Source of the DNA: Accumulibacter appositus
GTDB lineage: Bacteria; Pseudomonadota; Gammaproteobacteria; Burkholderiales; Rhodocyclaceae
Length of the DNA stretch: 64,000 nt
NCBI RefSeq assembly: GCF_035440685.1
Contig: NZ_DAORMW010000014.1
Direction: 5' to 3' (one strand)
Part shown: in pieces, positions 7,671-18,902 of the stretch
Numbering within the stretch: the first letter of the stretch is position 1
Layout: each line of letters begins with the position of its first letter
The notes under the pieces: model-generated
Told to the model about the DNA's origin: nothing
Database searches by the model: none
Seen by the model: the letters and a program-made list of their open reading frames with translations, nothing else
Made by a program: the position numbers and the translations under genes

Positions 7671-8891
7671 ATGGACGGAATTCTCAAGGGCTTGCGCGTC
7701 GTCGAAGGATCGGCTTTCGTCGCCGCACCGCTAGGCGGCATGACGCTGGCGCAACTCGGCGCTGACGTCATTCGCTTCGACCCGATAGGTGGCGGCCTTG
7801 ATTATGGTCGCTGGCCAGTGACTCGTGACGGCCAGCACAGCCTTTTCTGGGCCGGCATGAACAAGGGCAAACGTTCGATTGCGGTCAATCTACGCAACCC
7901 GCGGGGACAGGCATTGCTGACCCAGCTGATCTGTGCGCCGGGCGACAATGCCGGCCTGTTCAGCACCAACTTCCCGGCCGAGGGCTGGCTGAGTTACGAG
8001 GCGCTGAAGGCCCATCGTCAGGACCTGATCATGGTCAACCTCACCGGTCGCCGCGACGGCAGTTCCGAGGTCGATTACACGGTGAACCCGCAGGTCGGCC
8101 TACCCTACATGACTGGGCCGAGCAATTCCCCGGAAGTGGTCAACCATGTCTTTCCTGCCTGGGACTTCATCAGCGGCCAGATGATTGCCATCGGCATGCT
8201 CGCCGCCGAAAGGCAGCGGCGCTTGACCGGTGAAGGGCAGTTGGTGCGGCTGGCGTTGAAGGATGTCGCGCTGGCGATGCTCGGCAACGTCGGCATGATC
8301 GCCGAGGTGATGGTCAACGACGCCGACCGACCGAAGCAGGGAAACTACCTTTATGGCGCCTTCGGGCGCGACTTTCAGACCCTTGACGGCAAGCGCCTGA
8401 TGATCGTCGGACTGACCCGCAGGCAGTGGCGAAGCCTGATCAAAGCGACCGGACTGAAAGAGTCGATCGACGCCCTCGGGGTCCGCCTCGGCCTCGATCT
8501 TGACGACGAAGGGAATCGCTTTCGTGCCCGCCAGCAGATTGCTGCCCTGATCGAAGCCTGGTGCCAGGCACGAACGCTGGACGAAGCGGCGGCAACTCTC
8601 GATGAGCACCGCGTCACCTGGGGCCCTTATCGAAGCGTTCGCGAGGCGCTGGCCAATGATCCTGATTGCTCGATCGACAATCCGCTGTTTACCCTGACCG
8701 AGCAGCCTGGTGTGGGCAGCTACCTGATGCCCACCACGCCACTCGACTTTAGCGGCTCGCCACGCCTGCCGGCACAGCCGGCGCCGGTGCTGGGCGAGCA
8801 CACCGATCAGATCCTGCTCGAAGTTCTCGGCATGAGCGAAGCGGAAGTTGGCCGCCTGCATGACGCAGGCGTCGTCGCCGGGCCAGCCTGA
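7671..8891 (+). CDS. mct: Mesaconyl-CoA C1-C4 CoA transferase
   Basis: Family III CoA transferase expected to move CoA intramolecularly from the C1 to the C4 carboxyl of mesaconate. The 406-residue protein opens with ILKGLRVVEGSAFVAAPLGG, followed by MTLAQLGADVIRFDPIGGGL, FWAGMNKGKRSIAVNL and VNLTGRRDGSSEVDYTVN. The last carries the Asp expected as the catalytic carboxylate of family III enzymes. From memory, these blocks are near-identical to Chloroflexus Mct, unusually close for a betaproteobacterium, and suggest horizontal acquisition of the module. Start: ATG 7671 gives the family N-terminus; a TTG four codons upstream is the alternative. It leads mct-mcl-mch, 87 nt before mcl. Other family III transferases (formyl-CoA, succinyl-CoA) are disfavoured by these motifs and the neighbours. 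Confidence 0.93.
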   Translation: MDGILKGLRVVEGSAFVAAPLGGMTLAQLGADVIRFDPIGGGLDYGRWPVTRDGQHSLFWAGMNKGKRSIAVNLRNPRGQALLTQLICAPGDNAGLFSTNFPAEGWLSYEALKAHRQDLIMVNLTGRRDGSSEVDYTVNPQVGLPYMTGPSNSPEVVNHVFPAWDFISGQMIAIGMLAAERQRRLTGEGQLVRLALKDVALAMLGNVGMIAEVMVNDADRPKQGNYLYGAFGRDFQTLDGKRLMIVGLTRRQWRSLIKATGLKESIDALGVRLGLDLDDEGNRFRARQQIAALIEAWCQARTLDEAAATLDEHRVTWGPYRSVREALANDPDCSIDNPLFTLTEQPGVGSYLMPTTPLDFSGSPRLPAQPAPVLGEHTDQILLEVLGMSEAEVGRLHDAGVVAGPA

Positions 8892-8978
8892 CAGCTCCGG
8901 CGACGAGCCTTTGGCCGCCTTCGGCGAGTATTTGCCACCTTTGCCAACCAGACCCTTTCTGTTACCAGGGATAATGCC

Positions 8979-10022
8979 ATGAAGCCACCCGTCCATTTCT
9001 ACAAGCCGCTCGCCATTGGTGCGCCACAACCCCTGCGCGAATTGCCGGTGCGACCGGAGCGAATGATCCATTTCTTCCCGCCGCACATTGAAAAAATCCG
9101 CGCCAAAGCACCCGAGATGGCCAAGAAATGCGATGTGATGTGCGGCAACCTCGAAGACGCGATTCCGATCGAGTCCAAGGACGCTGCCCGTGCCGGCTTC
9201 ATCGAGCTGCTGGAAAACAACGACTTCGGAGATACCGGCATGTGGGTGCGCATCAACGCGCTCAACAGCCCCTGGGTGCTCGACGACCTCAGCGAGATCA
9301 TCAAGCATGTCGGCAACAAGCTCGACGTGATCATGATTCCCAAAGTCGAGGGGCCGTGGGATATCCACTTCGTCGATCAGTACGTCGCCCTGCTCGAAGC
9401 GAAGTACGCGATCCGCAAGCCGATTCTCCTGCATGCCCTGCTCGAAACTGCACAAGGCGTGACCAACGTCGAGGCGATCTGCGCCGCCAGTCCGCGCATG
9501 CACGGCCTGAGTCTCGGCCCGGCCGACCTGGCTGCGTCGCGGGGCATGAAGACCACCCGCGTCGGCGGCGGGCATCCCGGTTACGGCGTTCTCGCCGACC
9601 CCGAGGAAGGCCAGGGACAGCGCGCCTTCTTCCAGCAGGATCTGTGGCATTACACCGTTGCGCGCATGGTCGATGCGGCGGTGGCACACGGCCTGCACTC
9701 CTTCTATGGTCCCTTTGGGGATCTCCAGGACGAAGCCGCCTGCGAGGCGCAATTCCGCAATGCCTTCCTGATGGGCTGCTCTGGCGCCTGGTCGCTGGCA
9801 CCGAACCAGATTGCCATTGCCAAGCGCGTCTTCAGCCCCGACGTCAAGGAAGTGCTGTTCGCCAAGCGCATTCTTGAAGCCATGCCCGATGGCAGCGGCG
9901 TAGCCACGATCGATGGCAAGATGCAGGATGACGCGACCTGGAAACAGGCGCGGGTGATGGTCGATCTGGCACAGCTGGTGGCCCGGCGTGATCCGGATCT
10001 GGCGGCAGCCTATGGCCTGTAA
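8979..10022 (+). CDS. mcl: L-malyl-CoA / beta-methylmalyl-CoA / citramalyl-CoA lyase
   Basis: CitE-superfamily lyase of 347 residues. In Chloroflexus this enzyme type is trifunctional, acting on malyl-CoA, beta-methylmalyl-CoA and (S)-citramalyl-CoA. Visible: HFYKPLAIGAPQP, RPERMIHFFPPH, CGNLEDAIPIESKDAAR (the CitE-type acidic motif), WVRINALNSPW (CoA/phosphate-binding Arg), VIMIPKVEGPWDIHFVDQY, LHALLETAQGV (metal-ligand Glu) and LSLGPADLAASRGMKTTRVG (second metal-ligand Asp). Family length and almost every motif match malyl-CoA lyase. It lies between mct and mch, 33 nt before mch. Here it could join glyoxylate with propionyl-CoA, split citramalyl-CoA to acetyl-CoA plus pyruvate, or both. Citramalyl-CoA activity is inferred from the neighbours, not visible in sequence. 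Confidence 0.93.
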   Translation: MKPPVHFYKPLAIGAPQPLRELPVRPERMIHFFPPHIEKIRAKAPEMAKKCDVMCGNLEDAIPIESKDAARAGFIELLENNDFGDTGMWVRINALNSPWVLDDLSEIIKHVGNKLDVIMIPKVEGPWDIHFVDQYVALLEAKYAIRKPILLHALLETAQGVTNVEAICAASPRMHGLSLGPADLAASRGMKTTRVGGGHPGYGVLADPEEGQGQRAFFQQDLWHYTVARMVDAAVAHGLHSFYGPFGDLQDEAACEAQFRNAFLMGCSGAWSLAPNQIAIAKRVFSPDVKEVLFAKRILEAMPDGSGVATIDGKMQDDATWKQARVMVDLAQLVARRDPDLAAAYGL

Positions 10023-10055
10023 CGCAGCGGTCAACCACAGCAGGGGAAAGCGCTA

Positions 10056-11147
10056 ATGAGCGAGAAAACCAAATGGGGCAATTTCTTTGAGGACTTTCGC
10101 GTCGGCCAGGCCATCGTGCATGCGACGCCACGGACGATCAGCGAAGGTGACGTGGCCCTGTACACGGCGCTGACCGGATCGCGCTTTGCCCTGACCTCGG
10201 CCGACACCTTCGCGCACAGCCTGTCCTTTCCATGCTCCCCAGTGGACAACATATTGGCCTTCAACGTGGTGTTCGGCAAGACCGTGCCCGACATCTCGCT
10301 TAATGCCATTGCCAACCTCGGCTACGCCGCCGGGCGCTTTGGCCACCGGGTCTATCCGGGCGACACGCTCACCGCGGATTCGACGGTGATCGGGCTCAAG
10401 GAGAACCGCGACGGCAAGACGGGAATCGTCTACGTACGCTCGTGCGGCGTCAATCAGCGTGGGCAGATTGCCCTCGATTACTGCCGCTGGGTCATGGTTC
10501 GCAAGCGCGATCCGGCCTCGCCGGCCCCCGAAACAGTGGTTCCCGAGCTGTACGATGCCGTGCCAGCGAGCGAGCTGGTCATCCCGGCTGGAATCAGGGT
10601 GGAAGGCTACGACACTGCCCTCTCGGGAAGTCCTGATCTATGGGACGACTACCGCGTCGGGGAAAGAATCGATCATCTCGACGGAATGACCATCGAAGAA
10701 AGCGAGCACATGATGGCCACCCGCCTGTACCAGAACACGGCGCGAGTACACTTCAACCAACATGCGGAAAAAAGCGGCCGCTTCGGGCGCCGGATCGTCT
10801 ATGGTGGCTACATCATCAGCTTGGCGCGCTCGCTGTCGTTCAACGGCCTGGCCAATGCCTTTAGCATCGCGGCGATAAATGCCGGCAGGCATGTCGCGCC
10901 AGCATTCGCCGGCGACACGGTGTACGCGTGGTCCGAAATCATCGAACAGATGTCCTTGCCTGGCCGCCATGACCTGGGCGCGCTGCGTGTGCGTACAGTG
11001 GCCACCAAGGATCGCAGCTGCGCTGACTTCCCGTACAAGCGTGCTGACGGCTCCTACGACCCAAGTGTGCTGCTTGATTTCGACTACACGGTCCTGATGC
11101 CGAAAAGACCGGGAAGCCGCTCATTGCCGGAGCAAACCGCGGCGTGA
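10056..11147 (+). CDS. mch: Mesaconyl-C1-CoA hydratase (beta-methylmalyl-CoA dehydratase)
   Basis: Reversible hydration of mesaconyl-C1-CoA to beta-methylmalyl-CoA. The 363-residue protein has two MaoC-like hot-dog units. The first begins WGNFFEDFRVGQAIVHATPR and carries FGKTVPDISLNAIANLGYA and WVMVRKRDP. The second begins WDDYRVGERIDHLDGMTIEE and carries MMATRLYQNTARVHF, IVYGGYIISLARSLSFNGLA and FAGDTVYAWSEI. These are the blocks I know from characterised Mch proteins, so this copy, not the one at 1101-2282, is the canonical enzyme. It ends the mct-mcl-mch operon. In the glyoxylate-assimilation direction it acts as a dehydratase; in the EMC direction, as a hydratase. Both could run in this organism. 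Confidence 0.92.
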   Translation: MSEKTKWGNFFEDFRVGQAIVHATPRTISEGDVALYTALTGSRFALTSADTFAHSLSFPCSPVDNILAFNVVFGKTVPDISLNAIANLGYAAGRFGHRVYPGDTLTADSTVIGLKENRDGKTGIVYVRSCGVNQRGQIALDYCRWVMVRKRDPASPAPETVVPELYDAVPASELVIPAGIRVEGYDTALSGSPDLWDDYRVGERIDHLDGMTIEESEHMMATRLYQNTARVHFNQHAEKSGRFGRRIVYGGYIISLARSLSFNGLANAFSIAAINAGRHVAPAFAGDTVYAWSEIIEQMSLPGRHDLGALRVRTVATKDRSCADFPYKRADGSYDPSVLLDFDYTVLMPKRPGSRSLPEQTAA

Positions 11148-11376
11148 GCACTCACCAGCAAGCGGGCGGCATCGCCACCCGCTTCCGTAGCACCAGCAAA
11201 GTGTGCAGCATGGCTGGATCCGCCACTCCGGCTCGCCCCGCAGCGGCCGATTCCGCAGGGCCGCCAGGCCGGCGATCAGGAATGGGACGTTGTTTTCAAT
11301 GAACTCGAACTGAGCTATGCTGCGCGAACTCAAAAACGACACCGATGTACAACCGAAGTTCAACACTGGAGGAAAC

Positions 11377-11973
11377 ATGTTCCAAGTCCGAATACATGGT
11401 CGCGGTGGCCAGGGCGTGGTTACCGCTGCCGAGATGTTGTCGATTGCTGCATTCCAGGAAGGCCGCCACGCGCAGGCCTTCCCAAGTTTTGGATCGGAGC
11501 GCACTGGCGCTCCCGTCGTCGCCTTTTGCCGTATCGCCGATCAGGAGATCCGGCTGCGTGAGCCGATCATGGAGCCCGATGCCCTGATCATTCAGGATCC
11601 AACACTGCTTTTCCAGGTGGACGTTTTCTCGGGCTTGAAGAAGGGCGGATACATTCTGATCAACACCAGCCGCAGCTTTACCGAGTTGGGCCTTGCTGAT
11701 TTTGTCCGCGATTGGCCCGCAGAGCGACTGCTCACCGTCCCGGCCACCGATCTCAGTCGAAAGCACGTCGGCCGACCCATGCCCAACGTACCGCTGCTCG
11801 CCGGATTCGCTGCCGCCTCGGGAATCATCCGCTTGGAGTCGGTGATCAAGGCCATCAATACCAAGTTCTCGGAAAAGATCGCCAGCAACAACATCGCTGC
11901 CGCCACCGAGGCCTATCAGTTCGTCACCGACGAGATTGCTGGGGCAAGTCATCAGGAGGCCGCACATGCTTAA
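11377..11973 (+). CDS. porG: 2-oxoacid:ferredoxin oxidoreductase, gamma subunit
   Basis: Gamma subunit of a multi-subunit, CoA-acylating 2-oxoacid (probably pyruvate):ferredoxin oxidoreductase; this domain contributes to CoA binding. The 198 residues open with FQVRIHGRGGQGVVTAAEML, the classic gamma-domain start, followed by AFPSFGSERTGAPVVAFCRI and a C-terminal helical region. ATG 11377 is preceded by GGAGG at 11369-11373. The upstream in-frame start (11317) would add 20 atypical residues. It overlaps porA by 8 nt, and the order gamma, alpha, beta, FAD/FeS subunit is tight. Pyruvate rather than 2-oxoglutarate as substrate is inferred from ppdK and the pyruvate-forming module alongside. Confidence 0.9.
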   Translation: MFQVRIHGRGGQGVVTAAEMLSIAAFQEGRHAQAFPSFGSERTGAPVVAFCRIADQEIRLREPIMEPDALIIQDPTLLFQVDVFSGLKKGGYILINTSRSFTELGLADFVRDWPAERLLTVPATDLSRKHVGRPMPNVPLLAGFAAASGIIRLESVIKAINTKFSEKIASNNIAAATEAYQFVTDEIAGASHQEAAHA

Positions 11974-13219
11974 ACAGACTGAAGGTTCACACGCCGTTGC
12001 CGAAGCGGTCGGCCTTTGCCGGCCCGAGGTCATTTGCGCCTACCCCATTTCACCCCAGACGCACATCGTCGAAGGCCTTGGTGAAATGGTCAAAGCCGGT
12101 GAAATCACCGACTGCGAGTTCATCAACGTCGAATCCGAGTTCGCGGCAATGAGTGTCGCCATCGGTTCGTCGGCGACCGGTGCCCGCACCTATACCGCCA
12201 CCGCTTCGCAGGGCATTCTGTTCATGTGCGAAGCGGTCTACAATGCCTCCGGCCTCGGCCTGCCGATCGTGATGACCGTCGCCAACCGGGCCATCGGGGC
12301 GCCGATCAACATCTGGAACGACCACACCGATGCGCTCTCGCAGCGGGACAGCGGCTGGATCCAGCTCTTCGCCGAAACCAACCAGGATGCGCTCGATCTG
12401 CACATTCTGGCCTTCAAGCTGGCCGAGGAAGTGAGCCTGCCGGTAATGGTCTGCATGGACGGCTTCATTCTCACGCACGCTTACGAGCGAGTTGACGTGC
12501 CAACGCAAGAGCAGGTCGACAGTTTCTTGCCGCCGTACGAGCCGCGCCAGGTTCTCGACCCGACCGATCCGGTGTCGATCGGCGCGATGGTCGGCCCGGA
12601 AGCTTTCTCCGAAGTGCGCTACCTGGCGCACGCCAAGCAGATGCAGGCCCTGGAACTGATCCCCAAGCTTAGCGAACAGTTCAAGACGACATTCGGTCGC
12701 GATTCGGGTGGTCTGACGAGTTCCTACCTCACCGACGATGCGGAAACCATCATCGTCGCCATGGGTTCGATCCTCGGCACCATCAAGGATGTCGTCGACG
12801 AGATGCGCCAGGCGGGCGAAAAGATCGGCGTGCTGGGAATCGTTTCCTACCGCCCTTTCCCGCTCGACCAAGTGCGTACGGCGCTGCAGAACGCGAAACG
12901 CGTGGTGGTGCTCGAAAAGAGCCTGGCCGTCGGCATCGGCGGCGTCGTTTCTACCGATGTGCGCATGGCCATGTCCGGCCTGCAACTAGAAGGACACACC
13001 GTCGTCGCCGGACTCGGCGGGCGGGCAATCACCATGAAGTCGCTGCACGCGCTGTTTGCCAAGGCCGTCGCAGGCAAGCTTGAGCGCCTGACATTTCTCG
13101 ATCTCGACTGGGACGTGGTCAATAAGCAACTCGAACGCGAGCGTACAACGCGCCGTTCGGGTCCGGCAGCGGAAAGCATGCTGCGCGATGTCGGCGTCGT
13201 TGCCGCCCGTATTGGCTGA
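11966..13219 (+). CDS. porA: 2-oxoacid:ferredoxin oxidoreductase, alpha subunit
   Basis: Alpha subunit with the pyrimidine-binding half of the thiamine diphosphate site. The 417 residues contain AVGLCRPEVICAYPISPQTH and FINVESEFAAMSVAIGSSAT at the N-terminus (domain I), TASQGILFMCEAVYNASGLG, then a transketolase-C-like domain II with IVAMGSILGTIKDVVDEMR and VGVLGIVSYRPFP-type sequence in the last third. The ATG at 11966 follows AGGAGG, and the frame overlaps the end of porG by 8 nt, so translation is probably coupled. PorB begins 11 nt after its stop. The substrate cannot be fixed from sequence by eye; pyruvate is the contextual guess. Confidence 0.9.
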   Translation: MLKQTEGSHAVAEAVGLCRPEVICAYPISPQTHIVEGLGEMVKAGEITDCEFINVESEFAAMSVAIGSSATGARTYTATASQGILFMCEAVYNASGLGLPIVMTVANRAIGAPINIWNDHTDALSQRDSGWIQLFAETNQDALDLHILAFKLAEEVSLPVMVCMDGFILTHAYERVDVPTQEQVDSFLPPYEPRQVLDPTDPVSIGAMVGPEAFSEVRYLAHAKQMQALELIPKLSEQFKTTFGRDSGGLTSSYLTDDAETIIVAMGSILGTIKDVVDEMRQAGEKIGVLGIVSYRPFPLDQVRTALQNAKRVVVLEKSLAVGIGGVVSTDVRMAMSGLQLEGHTVVAGLGGRAITMKSLHALFAKAVAGKLERLTFLDLDWDVVNKQLERERTTRRSGPAAESMLRDVGVVAARIG

Positions 13220-13230
13220 GGAGAACCACG

Positions 13231-14244
13231 ATGAGCTTTCAACCCGTCCATTTCTATCAGACCGGCACTTTCACCGTCGGCAATCGCCTCCTGGAACCTT
13301 CGGAACGTAGCGTCCAGGCCAACATTCAACGCACCAATTCGCTGAACTCCGGGCACCGCGCATGCCAGGGTTGCGGGGAAGCACTCGGCGCACGCTACGC
13401 CATCGACGCGGCGATGAATGCCGCCCGCGGTCGCCTGATTGCAGCCAATGCCACCGGCTGCCTCGAAGTCTTCTCGACCCCCTACCCCGAAACCTCGTGG
13501 CAGATCCCCTGGATTCACTCACTCTTCGGTAATACCGCGGCGGTGGCCACCGGTATCGCCGCGGCGATCAAGGTAAAGAGAAACAAAGGCCAGATGGGTG
13601 ACGTGCGCGTCGTCGCCCAGGGTGGCGATGGCGGCACCACCGACATCGGTTTCGGCTGCCTGTCGGGCATGTTCGAGCGTAATGACGACGTCTTGTATAT
13701 CTGTTACGACAACGGCGGCTACATGAACACCGGCGTGCAACGCAGTTCGGCTACGCCACCGGCTGCCCGCACGGCGACGACCATGCCGGTCGGCCCGGAA
13801 CCGGGCAACCAGTTCGGCCAGGGCAAGTTCCTGCCGGCGATCGCCATGGCCCACGAAATCCCTTACGTCGCAACGGCCACCGTCGCCGACCTGCGTGATC
13901 TGGAGTACAAGGTCACCAAGGCCATGGGTATGCGTGGCGCGCGCTACATCCACATTCTCGTCCCCTGTCCGCTGGGCTGGGGCGCGGCTTCGGAAGACAC
14001 CATCCTGCTGGCACGTCTGGCCAAGGAAACCGGCATCTTTCCGGTCTTCGAAGCGGAGAACGGCGAGGTCACCGGCAACTTGAAGATCCGCAGAAAGCAA
14101 CCGGTCGAGGAGTACCTCAAGCGGCAGAAGCGCTATGCGCACCTCTTCGGCAAGAAGCCGGCAGTGGCAACGATCGCCCGCCTGCAAGCGGCGGCAGACA
14201 AGAACATTCGCAAGTACGGACTGCTCGACCAGGAGGCGAACTGA
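13231..14244 (+). CDS. porB: 2-oxoacid:ferredoxin oxidoreductase, beta subunit
   Basis: Beta subunit carrying the pyrophosphate-binding half of the thiamine diphosphate site and a [4Fe-4S] cluster. In 337 residues: SGHRACQGCGEALGARYA, giving CxxC cluster ligands, NATGCLEVFSTPYP with a third Cys, and the TPP/Mg motif QGGDGGTTDIGFG continued by CYDNGGYMNTGVQRS, a classic GDG...NxxYxNTG(x)Q pattern. A further ligand Cys is expected near PCPLGWG in the C-terminal third. The C-terminal VEEYLKRQKRYAHLF is usual for PorB. It is linked by a TGATG overlap to the FAD/FeS subunit gene and lies 11 nt after porA. Confidence 0.92.
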   Translation: MSFQPVHFYQTGTFTVGNRLLEPSERSVQANIQRTNSLNSGHRACQGCGEALGARYAIDAAMNAARGRLIAANATGCLEVFSTPYPETSWQIPWIHSLFGNTAAVATGIAAAIKVKRNKGQMGDVRVVAQGGDGGTTDIGFGCLSGMFERNDDVLYICYDNGGYMNTGVQRSSATPPAARTATTMPVGPEPGNQFGQGKFLPAIAMAHEIPYVATATVADLRDLEYKVTKAMGMRGARYIHILVPCPLGWGAASEDTILLARLAKETGIFPVFEAENGEVTGNLKIRRKQPVEEYLKRQKRYAHLFGKKPAVATIARLQAAADKNIRKYGLLDQEAN

Positions 14245-15866
14245 TGGAAAAACCCTTTGCCATTACCCTAGACCCCGGCTCCTCGCTGGCCAACCACACC
14301 GGCTCGTGGAGAACCTCGCGGCCGGTCTATATTGACCGCCTGCCACCCTGCAACAAGCAATGCCCAGCCGGCGAAGACATCCAGGGTTGGTTGTTTCATG
14401 CCGAGTCTGGCGATTACGAAAGTGCCTGGCGGCACCTGACCCGCGACAACCCGTTTCCGGCGATCATGGGCCGCGTCTGTTACCACAGCTGCGAAGGTGC
14501 CTGTAACCGCGGCCAGATCGATGCTCCAGTGGGCATCAACTCGGTCGAGCGTTTTCTCGGTGACGAGGCCCTCAAGCTGGGCTGGAAGCTGACCCCACCG
14601 AGCAGCGAATCGGGCAAGAACGTGTTGGTCGTCGGTGCTGGCCCGTCCGGCATGTCGGCTGCCTATCATCTGCGCCGCCTCGGCCACAGCGTCACGGTAT
14701 ACGAAGCGGGACCATTGCTCGGCGGCATGATGCGCTTCGGGATCCCGAAATACCGCCTGCCGCGCGACGTACTCGAGGCCGAGATGCAGCGCGTGGTGGA
14801 ACTCGGCGTCAAGGTGAATCTGAACAGCAAGGTCGACAACATTCTCGACACCATGCGCGATGGCAAGTTTGACGCCGCCTTCCTGGCGGTTGGCGCACAC
14901 ATCGGCAAACGCGCACGTATCCCGGCTGGCGACGCGGCGAAAATCGTCGACGCCATCTCCGTGCTGCGCAGCATGGAGGGCGAAGAGAAGCCAATGCTCG
15001 GTCGCCGCGTCGTCGTCTATGGCGGCGGCAATACGGCTATCGACGTGGCGCGTACCGCCAAGCGCATGGGTGCCGAACCACTGATCGTCTATCGGCGCAC
15101 GCGCGCGGCCATGCCGGCACATGACTTCGAGATGGAGGAGGCCCTGCAGGAAGGGATCATGGTCAAGTGGCTGTCGACCATCACCCAGGCCGAGGAATCG
15201 TCATTGACCATCGAAAAGATGGCCCTCGACGACAAGGGATTCCCGCAGCCGACCGGCGAGTTCGAGACCATCGAGGCCGATTCACTGGTCCTCGCGCTGG
15301 GACAGGATGTCGACCTCGGACTCCTCGAAGGCGTTCCCGGACTGGAAGTCAGCGACGGTGTGGTCAAGGTCGGGCCGAACATGATGACCGGCCATGCCGG
15401 CATCTTCGCCGGTGGCGACATGGTTCCTGCCGAGCGCAACGTCACCGTCGGTATCGGTCACGGCAAACAGGCGGCACGGCATATCGACGCCTGGCTGCGT
15501 GGCGAGGAGCACGTTCCGGCACCGCAGCACGAGGTGGCGAACTTCGAGAAGCTCAACCCCTGGTACTACGCCGACGCTCCGAAAACCGTACGCCCGATGC
15601 TGGACATCATTCGTCGCCAGTCGACCTTCGATGAAGTCCAGGGCGGTCTGGACGAGAGCACGGCGTTGTTCGAAGCCCGCCGCTGCCTTTCCTGCGGCAA
15701 CTGCTTCGAGTGCGATAACTGCTACGGCGTCTGCCCGGACAATGCGGTGATCAAACTCGGCCCCGGCAAACGCTTCGAATTCAACTATGACTATTGCAAG
15801 GGCTGCGGCATGTGTGTCGCCGAATGCCCATGCGGTGCGATCAAGATGGAGGCAGAAGAAATCTGA
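14244..15866 (+). CDS. GltD-like FAD/NAD(P) oxidoreductase with C-terminal 2x[4Fe-4S] domain (Por electron-transfer subunit)
   Basis: A 540-residue fusion. N-terminal GltD-type cysteine region: PPCNKQCPAGEDIQGWL and GRVCYHSCEGACNRG (about 30-95). Then an FAD site, VLVVGAGPSGMSAAYHLRRL (about 130), followed by GGMMRFGIPKYRLP, an NAD(P) site VVVYGGGNTAIDVARTAKRMG (about 255) and the second FAD motif GHAGIFAGGDMV (about 385). The C-terminus is a PorD-like ferredoxin: CLSCGNCFECDNCYGVCP and YCKGCGMCVAECPCGAIKM. The protein replaces the small delta subunit and joins Por to a pyridine nucleotide, so the complex could run pyruvate oxidation with NAD(P)+ or the reverse with NADPH. The start overlaps the porB stop by one base. 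Confidence 0.88.
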   Translation: MEKPFAITLDPGSSLANHTGSWRTSRPVYIDRLPPCNKQCPAGEDIQGWLFHAESGDYESAWRHLTRDNPFPAIMGRVCYHSCEGACNRGQIDAPVGINSVERFLGDEALKLGWKLTPPSSESGKNVLVVGAGPSGMSAAYHLRRLGHSVTVYEAGPLLGGMMRFGIPKYRLPRDVLEAEMQRVVELGVKVNLNSKVDNILDTMRDGKFDAAFLAVGAHIGKRARIPAGDAAKIVDAISVLRSMEGEEKPMLGRRVVVYGGGNTAIDVARTAKRMGAEPLIVYRRTRAAMPAHDFEMEEALQEGIMVKWLSTITQAEESSLTIEKMALDDKGFPQPTGEFETIEADSLVLALGQDVDLGLLEGVPGLEVSDGVVKVGPNMMTGHAGIFAGGDMVPAERNVTVGIGHGKQAARHIDAWLRGEEHVPAPQHEVANFEKLNPWYYADAPKTVRPMLDIIRRQSTFDEVQGGLDESTALFEARRCLSCGNCFECDNCYGVCPDNAVIKLGPGKRFEFNYDYCKGCGMCVAECPCGAIKMEAEEI

Positions 15867-15926
15867 TCGCCGGCGCAGCACCTAACCGCTTCTGACCCGA
15901 TAACGGGCCAGGAGCGCTGCACGTCA

Positions 15927-15955
15927 GTGACCCGGCGCAACTTTGCCCGGGTCAC
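15927..15955 (+). terminator. Hairpin after the por operon
   Basis: Perfect 9-bp stem GTGACCCGG / CCGGGTCAC with an 11-nt loop between the por operon and ppdK. There is no T-run, so it may be a weak or factor-dependent terminator or a processing site in a shared transcript. Confidence 0.45.
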
Positions 15956-16024
15956 GCACTCTGGGGACTCTTCGAGCGCCCTGCTCGAAACTCCCCTCCT
16001 TCTTCCCTTATACGCGAGGTATTT

Positions 16025-18757
<2,733 letters not shown>

Positions 18758-18858
18758 GCGATCAGCAGCTAGCAGCTCATAGGCAGCCTTCGTTCCCGGC
18801 CCACCTGCGCGGCGACATCGCCAGGTTTCCGGGCGCGAAGGACGCCTGAGTTCAGTTC

Positions 18859-18900
18859 TTGCGACCGCCAGGGCCACCTCCGGGCCCTGGCGGTTCGCAA
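18859..18900 (+). terminator. Strong hairpin downstream of ppdK (first of two)
   Basis: Long stem with core CCGCCAGGGCC / GGCCCTGGCGG and outer TTGCG / CGCAA pairing around a 7-nt loop, about 100 bp after the ppdK stop. No T-tract follows. Confidence 0.6.
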
Positions 18901-18902
18901 TT

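Noticed and set aside
8100..10034. 644-codon open frame antisense to mct and mcl
   Set aside because: Same cause: GC-rich third positions keep the reverse frame open. No recognisable motif.
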